Part shown: positions 1-8,842 of the stretch, in pieces
How positions within the stretch are numbered: the stretch's first letter is position 1
Layout of the letters: each line of letters starts with the position of its first letter
Source: a virus
Length of the DNA stretch: 64,000 bases
Virus record (IMG/VR): IMGVR_UViG_3300005099_000066
Coordinates: 1 to 64,000 of that record
Strand: one strand, 5' to 3'
Program-made: the position numbers and the translations under genes
Notes under the pieces: generated by a model
Told to the model about the DNA's origin: nothing
The model's database searches: none
The model's input: only the letters and a program-made list of their open reading frames with translations

Positions 1-500
1 TCTCTTGCTTTTTGCCATACATTCGAAAATCTAATTTCAGGGTCATAGGGCAATGGCAATGTAGGTGGAAGTTTAATCCATTTTTCTTCAAGAACATCGT
101 AAATCGCATCATGTGAAATAGGTTTCAAATCAAATCTAAAATAGTAATTTATTGGATGAAGAGTAGTATCATAATTTTCTCCATTCAAATCTCCAACATA
201 TTCTCTCAATAACTGCAAATCAACTTCATCTATTATATTGGAATTCATTACAACAGTAACATCAATATCAGAATCAGGTCTCCACTGGTATGTGCAAATC
301 CCTCCTACCAGATAAACCTTGTCAACAACTGAAGTCATACTCATAGCCAGAATATCATTTATGTAATCTTTTAATCTTTTCAAAATTTCATTTTTTACTT
401 CTTCTTTCAGCACAGGTGGGTCTTTAGACACATCCCAGATTTTTGTCTCAAGTGTATGTCGTGGCACATCAAGAACACTCTGAAATTTTATAATCTTCAT
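1..500 (-). CDS. Nucleotidyltransferase-like protein (3' end missing)
   Basis: The reading frame starts at ATG 500 and runs off the left edge, giving 166 visible residues. A GG..(11)..DSDIDVTVV pattern (VGG near residue 68, DSDID near 80) matches the G-G/S plus DxD signature of the DNA polymerase beta-like nucleotidyltransferase fold. Such enzymes move a nucleotide onto a protein, RNA or small molecule; the target here is unknown. The start overlaps the end of the upstream gene by 4 nt (ATG within AAATGA), so translation is coupled. The fold call rests on the motif alone. Confidence 0.6.
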   Translation of the reverse strand, partial: MKIIKFQSVLDVPRHTLETKIWDVSKDPPVLKEEVKNEILKRLKDYINDILAMSMTSVVDKVYLVGGICTYQWRPDSDIDVTVVMNSNIIDEVDLQLLREYVGDLNGENYDTTLHPINYYFRFDLKPISHDAIYDVLEEKWIKLPPTLPLPYDPEIRFSNVWQKAR

Positions 501-970
501 TTAATTTCCTCCACATACTTTTCTTTTATCATATTCATCCCTTTGAAAATTATGTCCCTTATCTCTGTGCAATTTATTAAAACTTTCGTTATAGACTCAA
601 CTGACCTTTCGTAAAGTGTGCTAATAAATGGAGATATGTAATCAGAACCCTGATGCTTGTAAACATTCATAACAATTCTAATAGCCAAATCAACATCACA
701 AACAACACAGTGAATCAACTCATGTAATACTGAAACAGCCACCTGCTGTAGCATTGCGTTTAAATTCTTATCAGACAGATATGGATTCAAATACAATGTA
801 GCTTCTTTATTTATTGAATCTAAATCTATACTCGCATATGTTTTATCATCTTTTCCTTTCTGAAATTTAAAAATAATTCTCCAATTCTCCAAATTCAAAA
901 CAGAAATAAACTCCTCAATCAGAAATTCTGAAAATTCCTTTAACAATTTTCTCTTTACGCTCTGTTTCAT
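497..970 (-). CDS. HExxH-containing protein, putative zinc metallopeptidase-like
   Basis: A 157-residue protein carrying HELIH near residue 84, the zinc-binding HExxH motif of many metallopeptidases, inside a predicted helix. The fold resembles small SprT-like or phage metallopeptidase-like proteins only in this motif. I chose ATG 970 because it overlaps the TGA of the phosphoesterase gene (ATGA); an ATG at 994 in the same frame would give eight more residues. No signal peptide is seen, so it should act in the cytoplasm. Substrate unknown. Confidence 0.6.
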   Translation of the reverse strand: MKQSVKRKLLKEFSEFLIEEFISVLNLENWRIIFKFQKGKDDKTYASIDLDSINKEATLYLNPYLSDKNLNAMLQQVAVSVLHELIHCVVCDVDLAIRIVMNVYKHQGSDYISPFISTLYERSVESITKVLINCTEIRDIIFKGMNMIKEKYVEEIK

Positions 971-1833
971 AATTCCACTTTTAATTTCATCCAATTTTTG
1001 TTTTTATTATTATATACAAATACATCAACAATAGCTGGTCCCGTGCTCTGTTCATGATAACCTCTTTTTTCTTCATATGAAACTCCAGAATCTTTGTTCG
1101 GAACTCTTCCCAATTTGAAACTACCTGACCTTATAAACACAACATCCTTTTTGTGTATTCTGTCTGATTTGGAGTAGTAATATCTAACTCTTTTTGAACC
1201 AGCAAGAGAATGAACATGACCAGCAACATATATGTCAGCAATAAATGATTCAGCCATTTCCTCAATTCTATTCAATTTCGCTCCTGTTCTCCTTCCATAT
1301 CCCCATCCATGAGAAGCATATATAACAACTGAAGAGACATGTTTGTCGTAAGCTTTTGTTCTAAATTTTAATTTTGCCATAACTTCGAATCCAACATTCG
1401 GTAAATTAAGAGAATCTGAAATCCAATCCATAACAGGCTGTCCAGATTTTTGTTCCATTGTTTCTTCATGATTACCCTTTAACAAGAAAAGTCCTTTATC
1501 TGCTATTGGTTTCAATGTTTTCACTATCTGATTTGTTGTCCATTGTCCAATAAATTTTATATCCTTTAACTGCTGAAACAAATCTTTCTTTTCTTTTAGA
1601 GCCTCATAATCAAGCAATTCCAAATCGAATCTTCTATCAGCTATCCCAATATAATCTCCGTAATCCCCCATACCTATCCAATAGGCATTTGGAGTATTCT
1701 TTATTTCATCTATTGTCTCTTTCAATTTCTTTTTATCACACAAAATAGTTGCTATATGTAAATCACCAATAAAATACAATCGAACTCTTGCAGGAGTTCT
1801 CGGTATGTATATTACTCTGGATATAGCCTTCAT
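967..1833 (-). CDS. Calcineurin-like metallophosphoesterase
   Basis: 288 residues with the full set of two-metal phosphoesterase motifs in order: GDLH (about 23-26), GMGDYGD (about 54-60), GNHEE (about 119-123), ASHG (about 173) and GHVHS (about 205). These coordinate two metals for phosphodiester or phosphomonoester hydrolysis. Phages often carry such enzymes among tail and late genes; the substrate cannot be told from sequence. It lies 15 nt after the duplicated-domain gene and overlaps the next gene by 4 nt. Its ribosome binding site is weak (GAAG). Confidence 0.85.
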   Translation of the reverse strand: MKAISRVIYIPRTPARVRLYFIGDLHIATILCDKKKLKETIDEIKNTPNAYWIGMGDYGDYIGIADRRFDLELLDYEALKEKKDLFQQLKDIKFIGQWTTNQIVKTLKPIADKGLFLLKGNHEETMEQKSGQPVMDWISDSLNLPNVGFEVMAKLKFRTKAYDKHVSSVVIYASHGWGYGRRTGAKLNRIEEMAESFIADIYVAGHVHSLAGSKRVRYYYSKSDRIHKKDVVFIRSGSFKLGRVPNKDSGVSYEEKRGYHEQSTGPAIVDVFVYNNKNKNWMKLKVEL

Positions 1834-1847
1834 ATATCTTCTTCACT

Positions 1848-2804
1848 TTAATCACAATCACACGGTTTAATAACTTTCTTTGGCATTGGCTTTTTGGATT
1901 CAGTCTTCACAATTGTAGATTTTCTGACAGAATATCCTCTCACATTTTCCGTTTTTGTCAAATCAACTGAATCATATTGATACCATTTCATCAACTGTTC
2001 TTTATAAGGCAATTCAAGAATATCAAATCCTTCATATATAAGAGTATAACCTGTCTCGAATGCTTCATCAAAACTCATCCTCAAAGTATGTGTGTCAATT
2101 TCTTCTCCGTTTTCATTTTCAATAGCAATTGGCACAATAGTTTTATATCCAATCACTCCTTCATAATCAGGATTTTCATCCATTAAATCTCTACATTCAG
2201 GGTCAACTTCATTTTTCAAAACATAATCAATCACATCATAAAGGTCATAAGCTTTTACCTTTATTATCTTATAATAATTACCCCCTCTTCTGTGCTTACT
2301 TTCCTCTTCAAAGAAAAACTTCACCAAATACCATTTGGGCTCTCTTTGTGAAAGTTTTCTTGACATTCCTTTCATTTTAACATCTCCTTTCTTTTCCACA
2401 CTTCCTGTCTTTGTCAAATCAGTAAGAGGTCTCCACCATTCTGGAGGTTCAAAATCTTTCTCCATCTCTGTTACCTCAAATCCACCATACATAAAACTAT
2501 AACCTTTCTCAAGTGCTTCATCCATATCCATATCAAACTTTTCTAAATCTACTTTTTCACCATTTTCATCATATATAATAACAGGGTCTTCTGATTCATA
2601 TTCAACAAAGTCCACATCTGAATTCACTTCAACGAAACTGTCTCTATATTCAGGGTCAAAAGTCCCAAGAATATAATCAATCACCTCATCCATATCATAA
2701 GCTTTTATATACTCCCTCGCACTATAAACTTCTTCAGATTCTGTGCCATATTCACTAACACTTGTATAAAAATATCTTACTTGATACCACCTGGCGTCAT
2801 TCAT
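1848..2804 (-). CDS. Hypothetical protein with two tandem copies of one ~140-residue domain
   Basis: 318 acidic residues. The first half (about 5-140) and second half (about 155-290) align by eye: RWYQVRYFY / KWYLVKFFF, KAYDMDEVIDYIL / KAYDLYDVIDYVL, DPEYRD / DPECRD, DENGEKVD / NENGEEID, DEALEKGYSFMYGGFEV / DEAFETGYTLIYEGFDI and LTDLTKTGSV / SVDLTKTENV. This is an internal gene duplication. The C-terminus is Lys-rich and ends CDCD. I do not recognise the domain. The start has a good AAAAGGAGGT ribosome binding site. Confidence 0.75.
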   Translation of the reverse strand: MNDARWYQVRYFYTSVSEYGTESEEVYSAREYIKAYDMDEVIDYILGTFDPEYRDSFVEVNSDVDFVEYESEDPVIIYDENGEKVDLEKFDMDMDEALEKGYSFMYGGFEVTEMEKDFEPPEWWRPLTDLTKTGSVEKKGDVKMKGMSRKLSQREPKWYLVKFFFEEESKHRRGGNYYKIIKVKAYDLYDVIDYVLKNEVDPECRDLMDENPDYEGVIGYKTIVPIAIENENGEEIDTHTLRMSFDEAFETGYTLIYEGFDILELPYKEQLMKWYQYDSVDLTKTENVRGYSVRKSTIVKTESKKPMPKKVIKPCDCD

Positions 2805-2808
2805 AATA

Positions 2809-3456
2809 TTACCTCCTTTTAAAGAGTATCAATGAATATTTTGCATTTGAGAACAAACCCAACATTATGCCTGTTCTGTTATATTCTAATCCACCAAACA
2901 CTCCAATTGCGGGATCGGAGTTTCCAGCAACTCCGTAATACAGATGAAATCTGCTCCAGAAAGATTCAGGCTTTTTATAAAATTCCACCTCTGATTTGTA
3001 GTGTTTATTAAATAAAGGGTCATAAACATCAACTAAAACTCCTTTCTCTGATTTCAAAATATCAATCCGAATCTTCCTCTCCAGCAATTTATACCAAAAT
3101 GTTTGCGTAGCAAAATAGTATCTAATTGAAACAACTGAATCAGAATATTCAGCAAACTCCTCTGTTACAGTGTCTGCCTCAGATGAATTCACAATACTAT
3201 CTAACTCAAACTTTATAGAAATGTATTCATTATATAACCACTTGTATTTTTTCAAAACCTTATACAAACTATCATTCTTTTGCTTTAATATATTTTCAAT
3301 AGAATCAATTTTAACCTCATATGGTCTTATTATTCCCAGTGTATCAACAACTGGATTTGTGTCTGGAGATGGTCTATTTGGAAACAAAACTCTCCCCAGC
3401 ACAAAACCAAAACCTATCAAAACCAACACAAATATAAGTTTATATTTCAAATTCAT
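2809..3456 (-). CDS. Membrane-anchored coiled-coil protein
   Basis: 215 residues: an N-terminal hydrophobic segment (about 5-22) followed by FPNRPSP, a long charged helical stretch (about 45-90) likely to form a coiled coil, then a beta-rich C-terminal half with short aromatic/Gly strands. The layout (anchor, coiled coil, extracytoplasmic domain) resembles spanin-type Rz proteins, but the C-terminal domain is larger than usual, so the role is unproven. The ATG at 3456 follows AGGAG and lies 1 nt past the preceding stop. Confidence 0.6.
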   Translation of the reverse strand: MNLKYKLIFVLVLIGFGFVLGRVLFPNRPSPDTNPVVDTLGIIRPYEVKIDSIENILKQKNDSLYKVLKKYKWLYNEYISIKFELDSIVNSSEADTVTEEFAEYSDSVVSIRYYFATQTFWYKLLERKIRIDILKSEKGVLVDVYDPLFNKHYKSEVEFYKKPESFWSRFHLYYGVAGNSDPAIGVFGGLEYNRTGIMLGLFSNAKYSLILFKRR

Positions 3457-3457
3457 A

Positions 3458-3931
3458 TCAAACTCCTATTCTCACTCTACTTTTCAATCTTGCCCATTGT
3501 TCAGGATATGTATAATATCCCTTTTCCAGTGTTCTATGAATATCCCCTCTTCTATTGAACCAAAATGTCTTGACTTTTCCAGATGGGTAGGAAATAGCCA
3601 AAATTATATCCCATTCTTCATTGTAAGGATATCTCAAAAGCAAATGCTGTAAATCTCCATCCCATGATATACCAACTTCTATAATAGAGTTTGGATTCAC
3701 TTCTACTACCTTATAGAAATATGATGGTGGAACATAAATATCTGTTTTCATATATTCCTTGTCAATTTTTTCCTTCTCAACATGAGCAGAAGGATAAATT
3801 TGTATTCTCTGACCAGACAAATACTCCACCAGCTCTTTTGGTATAAATATATCTCTATGAAACACAATATCAGCTGGCTTGGTTTTGAAACCAAGCTTTT
3901 CAGACATAATTCTCTCTATGACTGAAAACAT
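3458..3931 (-). CDS. Hypothetical protein
   Basis: 157 residues, soluble, rich in aromatic residues; no family recognised. The start is uncertain. ATG 3931 lies 1 nt after the stop of the preceding gene and suggests coupled translation, while ATG 3961 in the same frame would overlap that gene by 29 nt and ATG 3907 follows AGAGAG. It sits in a run of small genes downstream of the virion genes. Confidence 0.6.
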   Translation of the reverse strand: MFSVIERIMSEKLGFKTKPADIVFHRDIFIPKELVEYLSGQRIQIYPSAHVEKEKIDKEYMKTDIYVPPSYFYKVVEVNPNSIIEVGISWDGDLQHLLLRYPYNEEWDIILAISYPSGKVKTFWFNRRGDIHRTLEKGYYTYPEQWARLKSRVRIGV

Positions 3932-3932
3932 T

Positions 3933-4241
3933 TTAAGTGATTGATTCAATATACAAATCATGTGTGAGTGCCCAGACCATTTTATGTTCTATGACGAATT
4001 TCGTCCCTACTCGATAATACGGAACAACTTTCAGTATTCCCTCTTCCCATTCTTTTTCGAATTTGTATTTCACATACTCCAAATCAGGAATTACATCCAT
4101 TGGCTTATTCGAGTGAATAATATCATCAACTGGAACAAATATATACTGGTCTTTATTTCTCAATCTTAATCCAACAATAGTTTTGCTGTCATTTTTCTCA
4201 ACAGCTACACACTCCCATATTTCTCTCGGAGATTCTTCCAT
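3933..4241 (-). CDS. Hypothetical protein
   Basis: 102 residues beginning MEESPREIWECVA. The start at 4241 is fixed by GGGAGGTG seven bases upstream, inside the end of the preceding membrane-protein gene (TAATG overlap). The mid-section (about 20-45) looks like a small beta barrel. No family recognised. Confidence 0.65.
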   Translation of the reverse strand: MEESPREIWECVAVEKNDSKTIVGLRLRNKDQYIFVPVDDIIHSNKPMDVIPDLEYVKYKFEKEWEEGILKVVPYYRVGTKFVIEHKMVWALTHDLYIESIT

Positions 4242-4648
4242 TATAAACACCTCCCTATAAGATAAATAATAACAGGAGTCAAAGCTCCCCAAAAGTCTGC
4301 TCCTGTGTCACTTATTTGATAACCTCTTGCATCAGAGGCTTTCAGCATTCCATCTATTATTATTTCCCAAATTATCCATCCTATAAGAAATGACAAAAGA
4401 GCAGACAAGAAGATATTTACATTCAGAATTATCCAGAATGCTAATGTTCCTATCATAGAAACGGAAAAATGTCTAAATGTATGTGAATCTTCAAAATCAG
4501 ACACAAGAGGAATAATTGTTAATCTATTTCCAAGTATTTTAGGTAGCCAGAATGTAAATACATACCCCGTATATTTGAAAAGAACAAATGACTTTTTTGA
4601 AACCCAAATTCCTACCTTATGAATAAACTCCCAAATAAAATCAATCAT
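4241..4648 (-). CDS. Integral membrane protein, possibly YfiM/DUF2279-like
   Basis: 135 residues with three hydrophobic segments (about 20-40, 65-100 and a C-terminal one). A histidine near FRHFSVS and the GYQISDTGADFWGAL segment loosely match the G-F-S-W-x-D-L-x-A-D-x-x-G pattern of the YfiM/DUF2279 family; this is recalled, not computed. ATG 4648 is preceded by GGAGGAATGAA. A role in the cell envelope or lysis would fit the setting but is not shown. Confidence 0.6.
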   Translation of the reverse strand: MIDFIWEFIHKVGIWVSKKSFVLFKYTGYVFTFWLPKILGNRLTIIPLVSDFEDSHTFRHFSVSMIGTLAFWIILNVNIFLSALLSFLIGWIIWEIIIDGMLKASDARGYQISDTGADFWGALTPVIIYLIGRCL

Positions 4649-4662
4649 TTCATTCCTCCTAT

Positions 4663-5058
4663 TTATGCTCCATTCCACAAATCATCTATTGGATTGTCCC
4701 ATACTTTAATTAAGGGCATATTAAATTTTGACCATCCATCTGTTGTCTCTGGAACAGTGTAATACTTTACTTCTTCAGTCCCTTCAAACATAGCAGAGTC
4801 TATTGTAATGGAATCTCTTTTTAACCAAGGAGGGACGGAATCGTATGTAGTTTCATAATACTTTTGTGGATACGGAATGCTTACTGTTATACTCTTTACC
4901 CAATCAACATTAATTCCTTCTTCTTGTTCTATATCTGAAGGAATAAATTCTTTTCCACATTTATCACAAACTATTCTTGCACATTCCTCATATCTTATAT
5001 TTACTTTCCCACAGTGTGGACATTTATATTCATACCTTTTGCCATATTTATACTTCAT
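4663..5058 (-). CDS. Zinc-ribbon hypothetical protein
   Basis: 131 residues. The N-terminus carries CPHC (about 12-15) and CDKC (about 31-34), a four-cysteine zinc ribbon; the rest has no recognised domain. ATG 5058 is chosen because GAGGAGG lies nine bases upstream. The start overlaps the end of the preceding gene, in which the same ATGAAGATGAAG stretch is read in another frame. Confidence 0.65.
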   Translation of the reverse strand: MKYKYGKRYEYKCPHCGKVNIRYEECARIVCDKCGKEFIPSDIEQEEGINVDWVKSITVSIPYPQKYYETTYDSVPPWLKRDSITIDSAMFEGTEEVKYYTVPETTDGWSKFNMPLIKVWDNPIDDLWNGA

Positions 5059-5320
5059 CTTCATTAACCTCCTCAAAAATATCTCCATAACCAAGTTCTT
5101 CTAAATCTACACCTTCTGGCAATTCAAATAAATTCCACAAAGTAAGTGCTGCTTCTAATCTTTCCAAATCAAATTCTGATTCAAGAAACATCCGAAAATC
5201 TTCAGGATTTTCTCTTATTTCATCCAGCAGTTCACACCATTTCTCCCATAACTCTTCTCCCAAAAGCTTCATTGTAAATTCAATATTATCAACTAAATAT
5301 TGTCCAGTAGCTGTTTTCAT
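5048..5320 (-). CDS. Acidic hypothetical protein
   Basis: 90 residues, strongly acidic (many Glu/Asp), largely helical by composition; no family recognised. AGGAGAAA precedes ATG 5320, and the start overlaps the stop of a 30-residue membrane peptide (AAATGA). Confidence 0.65.
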   Translation of the reverse strand: MKTATGQYLVDNIEFTMKLLGEELWEKWCELLDEIRENPEDFRMFLESEFDLERLEAALTLWNLFELPEGVDLEELGYGDIFEEVNEDEV

Positions 5321-5409
5321 TTTCTCCTACCAGAAACAATTTCATCACAGATAAAGGCAATCAAAAATAGAACTGAAAGAGTAGCAACAAATCTAAAAAT
5401 ACCCATCAT
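5317..5409 (-). CDS. 30-residue single-pass membrane peptide
   Basis: A small frame beginning MMGIFRFVATLS, with one hydrophobic segment (about 4-21) and a basic GRRK end. GAGGAG lies 12-15 nt upstream of the tandem ATGs (5409, 5406). Its stop overlaps the next start, as with its neighbours, which supports it as a real gene. Small hydrophobic peptides like this can be holin- or lysis-related, but nothing proves that here. Confidence 0.45.
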   Translation of the reverse strand: MMGIFRFVATLSVLFLIAFICDEIVSGRRK

Positions 5410-5425
5410 AACAATCAATATCTCC

Positions 5426-5581
5426 TCAAAATACAAATGAAATAAGGTCTTCAACAACTGTAAATTCGGATACATCATTACACATCTCCATTATATCAGA
5501 TTCCAAATTCAACTGTAAATTCAATTCAGATAACAAATTTTCTTCAATTCTTACATACGAAATCAAATCCAAAATTTCCAT
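5426..5581 (-). CDS. 51-residue acidic protein
   Basis: The frame starts at ATG 5581 with AGGTGG seven bases upstream, 1 nt after the stop of the preceding small gene. It encodes an acidic, leucine-rich, probably helical peptide (MEILDLISYVRIEENLLSEL at the start). No homologue recognised; supported by spacing, ribosome binding site and continuous coding across the gap. Confidence 0.5.
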   Translation of the reverse strand: MEILDLISYVRIEENLLSELNLQLNLESDIMEMCNDVSEFTVVEDLISFVF

Positions 5582-5582
5582 T

Positions 5583-5729
5583 TTAATCCACCTTTGACTT
5601 CAGGTTAAATACTAAAGCAATATATGACACTAAATCAATTATTTCACCTATAAATACTCCTATAAATCCGTAGCCCCTCGTAACAATAGTTTGATTAAAG
5701 CCAAATCCTCTTGTTATTATATTGTTCAT
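5583..5729 (-). CDS. 48-residue virion-associated-like small protein
   Basis: ATG 5729 overlaps the TGA of the structural gene before it (ATGA). The peptide begins MNNIITRGFGFNQTIVTRGY: two copies of an I-(V)T-R-G-(F/Y)-G repeat followed by a hydrophobic helix. I recall similar small repeat peptides next to virion genes in other phages; function unknown. Confidence 0.6.
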   Translation of the reverse strand: MNNIITRGFGFNQTIVTRGYGFIGVFIGEIIDLVSYIALVFNLKSKVD

Positions 5730-6457
5730 ACTCTCTTCCTCTCGAATACATTTCTCATAGTAGGTTCTCCATTTTCATCATACAAGTCAAATCTCATTAT
5801 TTCTGTCACATTGTCTTCATCATAGAAAATCATCTGATTATTTTCTATCTTCCATCTGCCTCCTTCAACAGATTTAAGAAATTCCAGAATCTGTCTCAAA
5901 TCATCTACCAATTCTACTTTTTCTCCATCAAGTGTAGCCTTTATATCCGAACCAACAAACTCCATCTGGTCTGTTTTGGATTTAACAGAGCTTACAGCTT
6001 CACCACTACTACCTACTTCTGCATGTTCAGCAATAGGCTCATCCCAAACTTTGTCTGCTATTTGTTCCATTTCAGTCTCCGTTATAGGAGCTTTTGTTTC
6101 TACTATCGTTGTGGCAACAGCTCCTAATAGTTTTATTGTATCATCTCCACCTGTAGGCTTAATAGGTGTATTATCATCTGGTCCTCCTCCAACAACATTA
6201 CCATCTGATATAATACCAACTCCTACTCCTGCCCAGAACTGGATTTGCCAGGGGGAGTAGAGGCGTATTGTAATGCCTGACACTACTCCCCCTCCCAAAT
6301 CTGCTTTTCCAAAAGCATCTGCAATTTTATCATATGCTATTCCAGTCCAAGAAGATTCAGCTGTTCTAATTTCATTTATCAATTCCTGACATGTTACATG
6401 TGTTTGTGGAGAAGTAATTTTAATAATTTTATTTGCCCAATCAAATTCTATTGCCAT
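5726..6457 (-). CDS. Putative virion structural protein
   Basis: 243 residues. The N-terminal region (about 1-75: ITSPQTHVTCQELINEIRTA, then ADAFGKADLGGG) matches a domain I recall from many phage structural proteins. A Gly/Pro-rich middle is followed by a segment ITETEMEQIADKVWDEP typical of fibre or baseplate-associated proteins. It follows the 782-residue structural protein. No clear ribosome binding site is seen before ATG 6457, so translation may be coupled to the upstream gene, which ends 15 nt earlier. Confidence 0.65.
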   Translation of the reverse strand: MAIEFDWANKIIKITSPQTHVTCQELINEIRTAESSWTGIAYDKIADAFGKADLGGGVVSGITIRLYSPWQIQFWAGVGVGIISDGNVVGGGPDDNTPIKPTGGDDTIKLLGAVATTIVETKAPITETEMEQIADKVWDEPIAEHAEVGSSGEAVSSVKSKTDQMEFVGSDIKATLDGEKVELVDDLRQILEFLKSVEGGRWKIENNQMIFYDEDNVTEIMRFDLYDENGEPTMRNVFERKRV

Positions 6458-6472
6458 AAAATATGTTCAATT

Positions 6473-8821
6473 TTATGCAACAATATTATCAGCAGTTCTA
6501 ATAGCAGACACAGTCAGTCCAACTGATGTAACAGTAGATTCCACTTCGAAAGGAATTATTCCATATTTCCTCACTCTAACAAGAACAGGTATATCTGAAG
6601 AGTAAACTAATGTATTATCAACATAGTCAGTTGTAGCTTCAGTATCTATAATAGGAACATAAACATATTGACCTTCAGAATAATCAGAAGTTAGAGCTGA
6701 AGATAATACAAAATACCCATCAGCAAATGAAGAATAGGAGTATCTATCATCTGTTCCATCAGAAAGGACTACTCTTACAACTCCAGAAGCTGGCTCATCA
6801 GAAGCTATTGTGCCACTAATATACAGACAGGTATTTCCAGTTATGTTATACCAATTCCATGCTTGAGCAGCAAGAGGAGAAGTTGTAATAGAAGGACTGC
6901 TAAATCCTGTAACAACACATCTGACCCAATAAGCATTGTCTCCATTTACATCTGTTTTTGCCCAATCACCAGGAACAGTAAATGTCACATTATTTGTGCC
7001 TGAATTCTGGAATCCATTTGTTCCATCATTAACACCAGAAAGAGCAGTCCATGAAGAACCATTATAATACTGCCACTCTAAAGTTATGCCTGAATAAACT
7101 CCTGCTGTAGAAACATTTATTTTAATTGTGTCAAATTTATATTTGCTATGTCCTATATAAATAGCATCTCCAACTGTAGTTGTCTGCATAGGAGGAAGAG
7201 CCACATCATCCACTGTAGAATTGTTTATATCTGAAGTCTCATCAGTATATGTATCAGTATCTGCATTGTATGAATATGAATAACCAACAGAACCAAAATC
7301 AAGAGTATATCTCTGTTTATCAATAGAACCACCAGCAGCAGTCAATCTGAAAACAGCAACTCTATCACCAGCAACAACTGAAGTGACTTTTACAGATACC
7401 ACATTTGGAGGAACTTGAGTTGTTCCTGTAGAATCAATGAGCTGGAAATTCTTTGCATCAGCTGAATCATAATTTTCAATCCATACACCCTGAGCACCAA
7501 AGTATGTTCCACCAGCATATGTTCCAAGAGGACTCTGTTTTACAGGAGTATACGAACTTTGAGCAGAAATATATCTTTCACCTTCTACTTGTGTTAAAGA
7601 ACTTCCATCATTTTGATAGAATATAAATGTAGAGCCTCTTTTTGTAATATACTTAAAATACTCATAAACTTCAGACAGTGGTCTTCCAGCACAATTAATA
7701 TGAATATCATATGGCCGAGGACCATTACCATTATTCAAATCTTCATTAAATGTAGTTGTAGAAACATCCAGAGTAGAAGAAAGGGTAGCTGTAGCACCTG
7801 AATCCCCACCAGTTATTGTTTCACCAGATTGGAATAATCCAGTAGCATTACCAACTACAAGAGTTCCATCTTCACTATCATTTAAAACTACTGCTGTATG
7901 TCCTGAAGTGCCACCTGTAATAGTTTCCCATTTTTGGAAGGGACCACCAGAAGCACCAGTATATGACAAAGTTCCATTTACTTGAACAATCTGAATATCA
8001 TTATAACCTGAAACTGTGGTTTCATCTGTCTGGTTATTCAAATCATTCTGAGTAGCAAGAGGTACAGCATTACGACCACCTGAACTTAAATCAATTCCAA
8101 AATGGTCATAGGTTTTTGTATACTGTCTTGCAAAAACTGTTACATATCCAGATGCTATTAATGTTCCAGCTTCTTTAACAAGCAATAGAATATCTATATG
8201 TCCAGTAGACCACCATTCACTAATGTGATTTGTTCCCTGAATTATATAAATGAGTGTATCAGATTCAATTGAACCCAGTGTATATACATTAACCCACAAA
8301 TTTTCACCTGTTTTTGTGCCACCTGCTACTAATGTTCCTGCTCCAGTTCCACCAGATATAGTAATACTTTCTCCACCTGTATAATCATCAGAAGTAGAAG
8401 ACATCCTTACCCACCATTTTCTATTAGTATTATCATAGTCCAAAAGAATTCCAGTTGTCCCTGAACTTCCTCCTGTTACAGTTTTGCCTATATCAGTAGC
8501 CACACAATCTGTATAACCAGAAGATTCGAATTCAAGAATTCTTATTCCATCATCATATGTATCAGCATCCCAGCCTGAAGTCTTAATAGCACCTCCTTTC
8601 AGATATTCAAAAGAACTGTATGGTATAAACCATCCATTAACTAATGTATATTCTGTAGGAGTCTGAGCTGTCATAGGATTGGGGTCATCCATATTTACTA
8701 ATTCATCAAAAGTATCCATGAGCCATGAATAAAGCTCATTTGCTGTATATACAGTTGTTCCTGATGTATGCTCTATTTTCTTCAAATTATAGTAAATAGT
8801 CCAATCATCAGATATAGCCAT
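6473..8821 (-). CDS. Large beta-rich structural protein (fibre or adhesin-like)
   Basis: 782 residues, Gly/Ser/Thr-rich, with several copies of a GESITGG.SGATA-like motif (for example TGGSSGTTG, ISGGTGAGTL, ITGGTSGHTA, ITGGDSGATA), the kind of repeat found in phage tail and surface proteins. The last ~45 residues (VRVRKYG, then TSVGLTVSAI) resemble the C-terminus of the next upstream structural protein (8843-10414), so the two share a module. Probably a tail or baseplate component that contacts the host surface. GGAGGT precedes ATG 8821. Confidence 0.7.
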   Translation of the reverse strand: MAISDDWTIYYNLKKIEHTSGTTVYTANELYSWLMDTFDELVNMDDPNPMTAQTPTEYTLVNGWFIPYSSFEYLKGGAIKTSGWDADTYDDGIRILEFESSGYTDCVATDIGKTVTGGSSGTTGILLDYDNTNRKWWVRMSSTSDDYTGGESITISGGTGAGTLVAGGTKTGENLWVNVYTLGSIESDTLIYIIQGTNHISEWWSTGHIDILLLVKEAGTLIASGYVTVFARQYTKTYDHFGIDLSSGGRNAVPLATQNDLNNQTDETTVSGYNDIQIVQVNGTLSYTGASGGPFQKWETITGGTSGHTAVVLNDSEDGTLVVGNATGLFQSGETITGGDSGATATLSSTLDVSTTTFNEDLNNGNGPRPYDIHINCAGRPLSEVYEYFKYITKRGSTFIFYQNDGSSLTQVEGERYISAQSSYTPVKQSPLGTYAGGTYFGAQGVWIENYDSADAKNFQLIDSTGTTQVPPNVVSVKVTSVVAGDRVAVFRLTAAGGSIDKQRYTLDFGSVGYSYSYNADTDTYTDETSDINNSTVDDVALPPMQTTTVGDAIYIGHSKYKFDTIKINVSTAGVYSGITLEWQYYNGSSWTALSGVNDGTNGFQNSGTNNVTFTVPGDWAKTDVNGDNAYWVRCVVTGFSSPSITTSPLAAQAWNWYNITGNTCLYISGTIASDEPASGVVRVVLSDGTDDRYSYSSFADGYFVLSSALTSDYSEGQYVYVPIIDTEATTDYVDNTLVYSSDIPVLVRVRKYGIIPFEVESTVTSVGLTVSAIRTADNIVA

Positions 8822-8842
8822 GTCTATTTACCTCCACTTTTG

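Noticed and set aside
5711-6127. 138-codon plus-strand open frame
   Set aside because: It is antisense to the structural gene at 5726-6457, has low-complexity Phe/Ser/Tyr composition and no ribosome binding site in context; a shadow of the real gene.
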